DNA of 39,358 nt from JAVJST01 sp040219295 (GTDB taxonomy: Bacteria > Pseudomonadota > Alphaproteobacteria > Rhodospirillales > Casp-alpha2). Under the pieces are notes generated by a model. The model was not told the DNA's origin. It saw nothing but the letters and a program-made list of their open reading frames with translations, and did no database searches. Location of the stretch: assembly GCA_040219295.1 (NCBI GenBank), contig JAVJST010000006.1:1-39358 (forward strand), in the 5' to 3' direction. Position 1 is the first letter of the stretch. Every line of letters starts with the position of its first letter. This document shows, one piece after another, positions 33,238-39,358 of the stretch. Made by a program: the position numbers and the translations under genes.

Positions 33238-34055
33238 AGCCGTCTTGGATGAAAAGGCTTCTGAGCCTGCACGGCATTCTGTTCCTGATTTTCGTGTACG
33301 CGCCGATCATGGTCGTCGTCGTCTATTCCTTCAACAGTCACCCAATCAACATGATGGTCTGGAAAGACTTCACGCTCGACTGGTACTGGTCAATTTTCGG
33401 TTATCCGACCCGATTGAATGAACAGACGCTCTACGTCGAATCAACGGATCAATTGCTGGCCGCCGTGAAGAACAGCCTGATCGTCGCAACCAGCACAACG
33501 GTTTTCTCCACGGTACTCGGCACTATGACCGCGTTGGCAATACACCGGTATCGCTTCAGGATGCAGCCGTTCTACCAAGGTCTTCTTTTCATGCCGATGG
33601 TGATGCCGGATATTGTGCTCGGCATCGCGCTTTTGGTCTTCTTCGTCACCTTCAGCGTCAAGCTGGGCCTGATGTCAATCATCGTTGGCCACTGCACATT
33701 CCTGATTTCATACGTTTTTGTCGTCGTTAGCGCCCGCCTGGCTGGCATGGACACGACCTTGGAACAGGCCTCGGCTGATCTCGGCGCCGGGCCATGGACG
33801 ACTTTCAGGCGCGTCACCCTGCCGCAGATTTTGCCGGGCGTGATCGGCGGCGCGTTACTCGCATTCATCATCTCGATGGATGACCTGGTGATCACATACT
33901 TCATTGCCGGCGTGGATTCGACCACGTTGCCGGTTTTCATCTACGGCATGTTGAGGCGTGGTGTAAAACCCGAGATCAACGCGATCGCGACATTGATGCT
34001 GCTATTCTCGTTCGTCGTCGCTTCTATCGGTCTCTATCTGCGAAGCCGCGACTGA
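33234..34055 (+). CDS. PotI/PotC-like ABC transporter permease
   Basis: A 273-residue permease with six predicted spans. YAPIMVVVVYSFN at the N-terminus and EQASADLGAGPWTTFRRVTL with PQILPGVIGGALLAFIIS as the coupling region are characteristic of PotC/PotI; SMDDLVITYFIAGVDSTTLP follows. Its ATG overlaps the previous stop by 4 bp and its stop overlaps the peptidase start by one base. Confidence 0.9.
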   Translation: MKPSWMKRLLSLHGILFLIFVYAPIMVVVVYSFNSHPINMMVWKDFTLDWYWSIFGYPTRLNEQTLYVESTDQLLAAVKNSLIVATSTTVFSTVLGTMTALAIHRYRFRMQPFYQGLLFMPMVMPDIVLGIALLVFFVTFSVKLGLMSIIVGHCTFLISYVFVVVSARLAGMDTTLEQASADLGAGPWTTFRRVTLPQILPGVIGGALLAFIISMDDLVITYFIAGVDSTTLPVFIYGMLRRGVKPEINAIATLMLLFSFVVASIGLYLRSRD

Positions 34056-35158
34056 TGACGACACCTATGACGAAGCCACGCGGGCGGGACATCGGACTGC
34101 CGTTTCCCGGGTTACCCGGCACCAACAACGCTATCACGGACGTACCGGGAGTCGAGGTTGGCTACTGCACACGCATCGAGGGCGATGTCCCCTTGGTGCA
34201 GGGGCACGGGCCAGTCCGGACGGGTGTTACCGCCATTCTACCGTTGGGCCGGCAAGCCGAACCGCAACCCGTCTGGGCCGGCATGTACGCACTCAACGGT
34301 AACGGCGAAATGACGGGCACCCATTGGATTCACGATGGCGGATACTTTGTCGGCCCGATTTGCATCACTAACACCCACAGTGTCGGCATTGTGCACCATG
34401 CCGCGACCAAGTGGATGATCGAGACCTACTCGGATTCGTGGCGGGCGAATCATCTGTGGGCCATGCCGGTGGTTGCGGAAACCTATGACGGCGTATTGAA
34501 CGACATCAACGGTCAACATGTTACCGCGACTGACGCCCTGACAGCGCTAAACGCAGCAACAACGGGTCCAATCGCCGAGGGTAACGTCGGCGGCGGCACC
34601 GGCATGATTTGCTACGAATTCAAAGGGGGAACCGGGACGTCGTCTCGGACCTTGAGCATCGACGGTGAGAACTTCGTTCTGGGCAGTCTCGTTCAAGCCA
34701 ATCATGGCACTCGACCGTGGTTCAGCGTGCTCGGCCGGCACGTTGGCGAGATGATGACGGAAGATCGGCTCTTCACTTCCGAACAGGGTTCGATCATCGT
34801 TGTGCTTGGGACCGATCTTCCGATGGCGCCCCACCAGTTGCACCGATTGGCCAAACGCGCCGCCATCGGCATCGGCCGGGGCGGCACCCCGGGCGGCAAC
34901 AATTCCGGCGATATCTTTCTTGCGTTCAGCACAGCCAATCGCGGGCCGTTGCCACAGTTCGCAGGACCACGCCGGAATCTGGAAACGATCAATGACGAGT
35001 TGTTCGATCCGATCTATCTGGCGGCAACCGAAGTGATCGAGGAATCCATCGTCAACGCTATGCTCGCGGCCGAGGACATGACGACACTGAAACCGCCGGG
35101 ACTCGTTTGCCGATCGCTCGACGGCGACCGATTGTCCGCCATTTTCAAGAAAGGATAA
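34055..35158 (+). CDS. P1/DmpA family (S58) self-processing aminopeptidase
   Basis: A 367-residue N-terminal-nucleophile hydrolase of the S58 family, which includes L-aminopeptidase D-Ala-esterase/amidase DmpA and beta-peptidyl aminopeptidases. NNAITDVPGVEVGYCT, AEGNVGGGTGMICYEFKGG and GGNNSGDIFLAFST are the family motifs; Ser284 in NNSGD is the expected nucleophile, exposed by autocleavage between Asn283 and Ser284. No signal peptide is visible, so it acts in the cytoplasm. In the operon it would release an amine or amino acid from an imported amide or short peptide before transamination by the next gene product. Confidence 0.88.
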   Translation: MTTPMTKPRGRDIGLPFPGLPGTNNAITDVPGVEVGYCTRIEGDVPLVQGHGPVRTGVTAILPLGRQAEPQPVWAGMYALNGNGEMTGTHWIHDGGYFVGPICITNTHSVGIVHHAATKWMIETYSDSWRANHLWAMPVVAETYDGVLNDINGQHVTATDALTALNAATTGPIAEGNVGGGTGMICYEFKGGTGTSSRTLSIDGENFVLGSLVQANHGTRPWFSVLGRHVGEMMTEDRLFTSEQGSIIVVLGTDLPMAPHQLHRLAKRAAIGIGRGGTPGGNNSGDIFLAFSTANRGPLPQFAGPRRNLETINDELFDPIYLAATEVIEESIVNAMLAAEDMTTLKPPGLVCRSLDGDRLSAIFKKG

Positions 35159-35163
35159 TTGTT

Positions 35164-36528
35164 ATGAACATGGAAGGTTTTGCACCGAACTCTTGGGAAG
35201 CCCGCGATCTCAACTCCATATTGCACGGTTTCTCACACCTGGGAACACTGCAGGAAAACGGCCCCGTTATCATGACGAGAGGTGAGGGCATCTACGTGGA
35301 GGATGCCCACGGCAAACGCTACCTGGAAGGGAATTCGGGTTTGTGGAACATGGTCGTCGGGTTTGACCATCCCGGATTGATCGATGCGGCGTGCGAGCAA
35401 ATTCGCAAGTTTCCCGCCTATCACAACTTTTTCGGACGCGTCAGCGAGCCGTCCGTCGCGTTGGCCGAGAAGCTGCTGGAGATTTCACCTCTTCCCATGG
35501 GCAAGGTGTTCTTCACCAATTCCGGGTCGGAAGCCAACGACACCGTCGTCAAGATGCTGTGGATGATCAACCGTGGCCTCGGACGCCCCGAGTGCAGAAA
35601 GATACTCTCACGTAAGAATGCCTATCATGGTGTAACCGGCCTAACGGCAAGCATGACCGGCAAGGACTATGTCGGTGCATTTGGCCTGCCGCTCGATGGA
35701 TTTCTGTTTGCCGACTGTCCGCATTACTGGCGGTTCGGCGAAGAGGGCGAGACCGAGGCCGAGTTCACCGCTCGCTGCGCCCGCAATCTCGAAGCGCAGA
35801 TAGAGGCCGAAGGTCCGGAAACGATCGCAGGATTTTTTGCCGAGCCGGTGATGGGCGCCGGCGGCGTGATTCCGCCTTCCGAGGGGTATTTTCAGGCAAT
35901 TCAGCCAGTACTTAAGAAATACAGTATTCCGCTTGTCGCCGACGAAGTGATCTGCGGGTTCGGCCGAACGGGGAATTTGTGGGGCAGTATGACCTACGGC
36001 ATTGAACCGGACATCATCGTCGCCTCGAAGTGCGTCACCGCAGGATATTTCCCTATGGGCGCCATCATGCTTTCCGACGATATGAACCAGAAGTTGGTAT
36101 CCGCGGCTGAAGAGTTCGAGGAGTTCCCGCACGGCTTCACCACGGGCGGGCACCCCGTCGGTTGCGCCATTGCGCTCAAGGCAATCGATATCATTCTGAA
36201 CGAAGGCGCGTTTGAAAACGTCGTCAGCGTTTCTCCGTACTTTCAGGAGCGATTGCACAGATTCGAGTCGCATCCGCATATCGGCGAGGCCCGCGGCGTC
36301 GGCTTGATGGGGGCGCTTGAGATCGTTCACGACAAGGAAATGAAGACGTCCTTCCCTTCCGGTCATCCCGTCGCCGAGCAGATCGCCAACGTTGCTCTGG
36401 AGAACGGTTTGATCTGCCGACCGATCGGCCAGGCGATCGTCGTCGCACCGCCGTTCATCATCACGACGACGCAGATTGACGAGTTGTTCGACAAACTCGA
36501 CAGAACCATCACGCAGGTTCTCGGCTAG
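35164..36528 (+). CDS. Class III (omega) aminotransferase
   Basis: A 454-residue PLP enzyme of fold type I. Key segments are GNSGLWNMVVGFDHP, VFFTNSGSEANDTVVKM (phosphate-binding), AYHGVTGLTASMTG, LVADEVICGFGRTG, PLP-lysine 289 in ASKCVTAGY, and PHGFTTGGHPVGCAIAL. These resemble polyamine, beta-alanine and taurine:pyruvate aminotransferases. The start is ATG 35164 with AAGGA upstream, 5 bp after the peptidase stop. The likely role is oxidation of a primary amine released from the imported compound, with pyruvate or a similar acceptor. Confidence 0.9.
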   Translation: MNMEGFAPNSWEARDLNSILHGFSHLGTLQENGPVIMTRGEGIYVEDAHGKRYLEGNSGLWNMVVGFDHPGLIDAACEQIRKFPAYHNFFGRVSEPSVALAEKLLEISPLPMGKVFFTNSGSEANDTVVKMLWMINRGLGRPECRKILSRKNAYHGVTGLTASMTGKDYVGAFGLPLDGFLFADCPHYWRFGEEGETEAEFTARCARNLEAQIEAEGPETIAGFFAEPVMGAGGVIPPSEGYFQAIQPVLKKYSIPLVADEVICGFGRTGNLWGSMTYGIEPDIIVASKCVTAGYFPMGAIMLSDDMNQKLVSAAEEFEEFPHGFTTGGHPVGCAIALKAIDIILNEGAFENVVSVSPYFQERLHRFESHPHIGEARGVGLMGALEIVHDKEMKTSFPSGHPVAEQIANVALENGLICRPIGQAIVVAPPFIITTTQIDELFDKLDRTITQVLG

Positions 36529-36539
36529 GAAATCCGGGT

Positions 36540-36854
36540 GTGTCCAGATACCGGATCAGTGACAACGATCTGACCTACGCAGCCGAGTTCAAGGCGAACC
36601 CGTTGGGTTCGCCGAGCCCGGGTTTGCAGCGTGTCATGAACCTGCTCCGCGGCGGGCCGAAGGAAGGCAAGTATGTCTTGATCGTGAAGGAGCCTTTCCG
36701 GCGCTGGGTGCTAGGGCGCATGCCGGGCGAGCGTGGTCAGCCGTTCGAGATTCTCGAAAGCCATGAGTTCACGGAATTGGCCGTCGCCGAGTGGGAAGTA
36801 TTCAAGCTGCGGTGGAAAGCCCACACGGGCGACGATCTCGAGGAGGTGCTTTGA
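36540..36854 (+). CDS. dmfA1: N,N-dimethylformamidase-like small subunit
   Basis: A 104-residue protein with a GTG start, 11 bp after the aminotransferase stop. The pattern YRISDNDLTYAAEFKANPLG, VMNLLRGGPKEGKYVLIV and PFRRWVLGRMPGERGQPFEI matches my recollection of the small subunit of dimethylformamidase (about 130 residues in Paracoccus), here shorter at one end. It precedes the large subunit by one base. In the characterised enzyme both subunits are needed for an alpha2-beta2-type assembly. Confidence 0.75.
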   Translation: MSRYRISDNDLTYAAEFKANPLGSPSPGLQRVMNLLRGGPKEGKYVLIVKEPFRRWVLGRMPGERGQPFEILESHEFTELAVAEWEVFKLRWKAHTGDDLEEVL

Positions 36855-36855
36855 G

Positions 36856-39093
36856 ATGTCACGAATCCTCGGCTACACCGACCGGCTCAGTGTTGCACCC
36901 GGCGAACGCATCAAGGTGATGGTCAGTTGCGACAGCATCGAAACCTACGACGCGGAACTGGTTCGAGTCATACAGGGGGACATCAATCCGGATGGACCGG
37001 GATTTCGCGATGAGCGGGTCAATCTCGATCTCGGCGGACCGTTCACGGGTCGACATCAACCGATTCACGCCGGTTCCTACGGCGTCGTTGAGGATGCGAC
37101 GGTTCTTCGAAATCTCGCCTCCTTTTCGGTGCAGGCCTTTGTCTGGCCAACCCTCCCGGGTAGAGGGCGACAGATCATTGTAAGCCGCGAGGATCCCCGC
37201 AAGGGAACAGGTTTCAGATTGTTGATGGACGAGGCAGGCTCCGCCGGGTTCGAGCTTCTTCTTGGTGCCGACGGAGATTGTCTGGTTGCCACGGGGAAAC
37301 CGATGCTGGCCGCGCACTGGTACCTAGTTGAGGGCAGTTACGATTCGGCAACCGGTCAAACCACCGTTAGGCAATATCCATTGAAGAAGTATCCGGCTGC
37401 CACGGATTACGGGATTGCAACACGGGAATCGATATCCGGTGTTTCGCAGGCCAACACTTGGTCACCCGTGTTAATTGCCGCGGGCCTCTGTATCGAACGT
37501 CCGGCCCGCGAGCACTTCAATGGTCGAATTGAGGCTCCACGAATCTGCGCCCGAGCCCTGGAGACCCAAGAAAATCCCGATCTCGTGCCGGCTGACGATA
37601 CGAGCATCGTTGCGGCCTGGGATTTCTCGATCGGCATTTCGACGGATCGAATTACCGATGCCTCCGCGAACCGCCTGAATGGCCAACTCATCAATCTTCC
37701 GACTCGGGGGATACCTGGGCAGGCCTGGAACGGCGACGAGCATTGCTGGCAGAAACGGCCGGAGCATTATGGCGCCATCCATTTCCATGATGACGACTTG
37801 TACGACTGCGCCTGGGATGTCGATTTCGACATCACGATACCGAATGACCTCCGGAGTGCCGTCTACGCGATTCGTCTCCACGGTGAGAGCAAGGAATACT
37901 TCGTTCCGTTCGCCGTTCGAGCCCCGCGCGGCACCACGACGGCACCCGTAGCCTTCCTGTTGCCGACGGCTAGCTATATGGCTTATGCCAACAACCGCAT
38001 CGGGATCGACGTTCCGGAGACCGAGATCGTCGCCGGACGCCTCCTGCAGATCAGCGCGACCGACATGTTCATGCAGGAACACCCGGAGATCGGACTGTGC
38101 TTCTATGATCTCCACAATGACGGCAGCGGGGTTTACTACTCATCTCGACTCCGTCCGATCATCAACATGCAACCGAAACATGTCGGCCATCTCGGCGGTG
38201 TCGGTTCCAACGTTTGGCAGTTCAACGCCGATACTCACATCCTCGATTGGCTTGAAAACCTGGGACAACGATTCGACGTCGTGACGGACGAAGACCTCCA
38301 GGCCGAGGGTATCGATGCGATCGCCGGATATCGTGCCATAATCACGGGCACGCATCCTGAATACTACAGTCTCGGCATGCTCGATGCGCTTCAAGGCTAC
38401 GTCGATCAGGGCGGGCGGTTAATGTATATGGGCGGTAATGGATTTTACTGGCGGGTATCGTATCACCCCACCTTGCCCGGCGTGATCGAGGGGCGGAAAT
38501 CGGAAGACGGAATTCGGGCGTTTGCACCGCGGCCTGGCGAGTTCTACGCCAGCTTCACAGGCGAATACACCGGCCTGTGGCGCCGCAACGGCCGCGCGCC
38601 CAACGAACTCGTCGGAGTCGGCATGGTCTCGCAAGGATTCGATGTATCGTCGCCCTATGTTCGCACCGATGCGAGCCGTGATGATCGGGCCGCGTTCATT
38701 TTCGAGGGTGTCGACGGCGACATCATCGGCGACTACGGACTCTCAGGTGGCGGTGCCGCCGGGCTGGAGCTCGACGCCGCTGATCCTGGGTTGGGGACGC
38801 CGCCGAATACACTGGTGCTCGCCTCGTCCGAGCGTCACACGGATCTTTATCTGATGACGCCCGAGGACATGAACGATCCCGCGCCGGGATTGAGCGGTAC
38901 CGAAGCCGAGATCATCCGAGCCGACATGGTGTTTTTTGAAACCATGAATGGTGGCGCCGTGTTTTCGACGGGCTCCATCGCCTGGGCCGGTAGCCTGTCC
39001 CACCAGCATTACGACAACGATATATCGCGAATCACGACCAATGTGCTTCGACGCTTCCTCGACGAAACGCCTTTCCAACGAACAACAGCATGA
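36856..39093 (+). CDS. dmfA2: N,N-dimethylformamidase-like large subunit
   Basis: A 745-residue cytoplasmic amidohydrolase related to dimethylformamidase (N,N-dimethylformamide to dimethylamine and formate; about 760 residues in Paracoccus). A lectin-like concanavalin fold occupies roughly residues 85-250. The conserved C-terminal half contains FLLPTASYMAYANN (Tyr374, Tyr377), LCFYDLHNDGSG (Tyr417) and GTHPEYYSLGML (Glu502). The known enzyme uses a mononuclear iron held by two Tyr and one Glu, and these blocks provide matching candidates. The start is ATG 36856 with AGGAGG at 36841-36846; the upstream in-frame extension lies in the small-subunit gene. It ends the operon. The true substrate may be another N-substituted amide delivered by the Pot-like importer. 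Confidence 0.82.
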   Translation: MSRILGYTDRLSVAPGERIKVMVSCDSIETYDAELVRVIQGDINPDGPGFRDERVNLDLGGPFTGRHQPIHAGSYGVVEDATVLRNLASFSVQAFVWPTLPGRGRQIIVSREDPRKGTGFRLLMDEAGSAGFELLLGADGDCLVATGKPMLAAHWYLVEGSYDSATGQTTVRQYPLKKYPAATDYGIATRESISGVSQANTWSPVLIAAGLCIERPAREHFNGRIEAPRICARALETQENPDLVPADDTSIVAAWDFSIGISTDRITDASANRLNGQLINLPTRGIPGQAWNGDEHCWQKRPEHYGAIHFHDDDLYDCAWDVDFDITIPNDLRSAVYAIRLHGESKEYFVPFAVRAPRGTTTAPVAFLLPTASYMAYANNRIGIDVPETEIVAGRLLQISATDMFMQEHPEIGLCFYDLHNDGSGVYYSSRLRPIINMQPKHVGHLGGVGSNVWQFNADTHILDWLENLGQRFDVVTDEDLQAEGIDAIAGYRAIITGTHPEYYSLGMLDALQGYVDQGGRLMYMGGNGFYWRVSYHPTLPGVIEGRKSEDGIRAFAPRPGEFYASFTGEYTGLWRRNGRAPNELVGVGMVSQGFDVSSPYVRTDASRDDRAAFIFEGVDGDIIGDYGLSGGGAAGLELDAADPGLGTPPNTLVLASSERHTDLYLMTPEDMNDPAPGLSGTEAEIIRADMVFFETMNGGAVFSTGSIAWAGSLSHQHYDNDISRITTNVLRRFLDETPFQRTTA

Positions 39094-39249
39094 CCGCCTT
39101 GGGTCAAGAGAGGGTAATACGGAGAAGGGCGGGCGATGTCTGCTTATCGCCCTATTTCTTACGATGGCAGGATAACCCTATAGGCTGATCTTGATTGTAG
39201 GAACTTGAACAGATCGCGCCCCCGCAACCACTCAAGGCCCCCTCCCAGA
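39094..39249. other. Downstream intergenic region
   Basis: These 156 bp, together with 110-380 across the closed junction, hold no convincing protein gene. Near the gene end, GGGCGGGCGATG and a matching ATCGCCC (39129-39145) form a weak hairpin, AGGGCGGGCGAT-GTCTGCTT-ATCGCCC followed by TATTTCTT, which could be the transcription terminator of the DMFase operon. The 41-nt palindrome begins at 39226. Confidence 0.4.
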
Positions 39250-39266
39250 GGGGGCCTTGAGTGGTT
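39226..39266. repeat. Perfect 19-bp inverted repeat with 3-nt loop
   Basis: The left arm 39226-39244 (AACCACTCAAGGCCCCCTC) pairs perfectly with 39248-39266 around the loop CCA. There is no following T-run, so it is not a typical Rho-independent terminator. It could be a rolling-circle or transposon-end hairpin, a REP-like element, or the first stem of a structured RNA that continues into 44-141. It lies 130 bp beyond the last gene. Confidence 0.75.
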
Positions 39267-39358
39267 CTGGAGGCTGTGGATCTGACCCTCAGAAGACAGT
39301 CTAACAGACTGTCTTGTAAAGGTTCACACCAAGCCGGCTTCAGGCCGGCGAAGGGGCA
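39250..39358. repeat. Terminal direct repeat, right copy
   Basis: Exact copy of bases 1-109. Joined to base 110 it gives a continuous intergenic region between the stop of the DMFase-like gene (39093) and the 3' end of the minus-strand hydrolase gene (381). Confidence 0.95.

Noticed and set aside
39215..39240. CCCCCGCAAC sequence resembling part of a cobalamin riboswitch
   Set aside because: The other conserved blocks (GGTG core and B12 box) are missing and no B12-related gene follows.
39226..39266. Large palindrome as an ordinary Rho-independent terminator
   Set aside because: There is no T-run on either side and it lies 130 bp beyond the last stop codon.
1..39358. CRISPR arrays, tRNA or rRNA genes, phage or plasmid replication genes
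   Set aside because: No repeat-spacer array, cloverleaf, rRNA stretch, Rep, ParA, relaxase or structural phage gene was found on either strand.

Overview
The window looks like accessory chromosome or large-replicon DNA from a GC-rich Gram-negative proteobacterium, most likely an alphaproteobacterium. That inference rests on the family mix: UrtABCDE-type and PotFGHI-type ABC transporters, an RpiR and a TetR regulator, an AmiC/AmiR control pair, type III glutamine synthetase, a dimethylformamidase-like enzyme, and IS1182- and IS1111-type insertion sequences. No replication, partition, conjugation or phage genes were found. The first 109 bases are repeated exactly at the end (1-109 = 39250-39358). 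The contig therefore closes into a 39,249-bp circle on paper, but a dispersed repeat at both contig ends would look the same.

Layout. (1) 1-3648: the junction region, rich in hairpins; then, on the minus strand, an alpha/beta hydrolase of the proline iminopeptidase type, a decayed glutathione S-transferase, an unrecognised small protein and a DUF1116 (AllG/YlbE-like) protein. (2) 3649-13850: a TetR regulator flanked by TTAAT-N6-ATTAA palindromes, then a long plus-strand run: type III glutamine synthetase, metallophosphoesterase, APC permease, nucleotidyltransferase-fold protein, Asp-nucleophile alpha/beta hydrolase, flavodoxin-like reductase, a guanidinase-type ureohydrolase with a His-rich insertion, a HupE-like mini-protein and glutaminase. 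(3) 13908-15208: a defective IS1182-type element. (4) 15386-27619: an amide-responsive operon: amiC (sensor), amiR (ANTAR antiterminator), a leader with a candidate ANTAR hairpin and a terminator, urtABCDE-like ABC importer, amiE amidase, a MoxR/CbbQ ATPase with a vWA partner, and a UT-family channel. (5) 27654-29018: an intact-looking IS1111-group element. (6) 29126-39093: an RpiR regulator divergent from a tightly packed operon of PotFGHI-like importer, S58 (DmpA-type) peptidase, class III aminotransferase and both subunits of a dimethylformamidase-like amidohydrolase.

The common theme is uptake of small nitrogen compounds and hydrolysis of their C-N bonds (short amides, urea or amide analogues, guanidine, glutamine, N-substituted amides, possibly polyamine-like amines), with ammonia or amines recaptured by glutamine-synthetase-type chemistry. 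The least described parts are the RpiR-Pot-DmpA-aminotransferase-DMFase operon, the joining of Ami control to a Urt-type importer, and the His-rich guanidinase with its small HupE-like neighbour.
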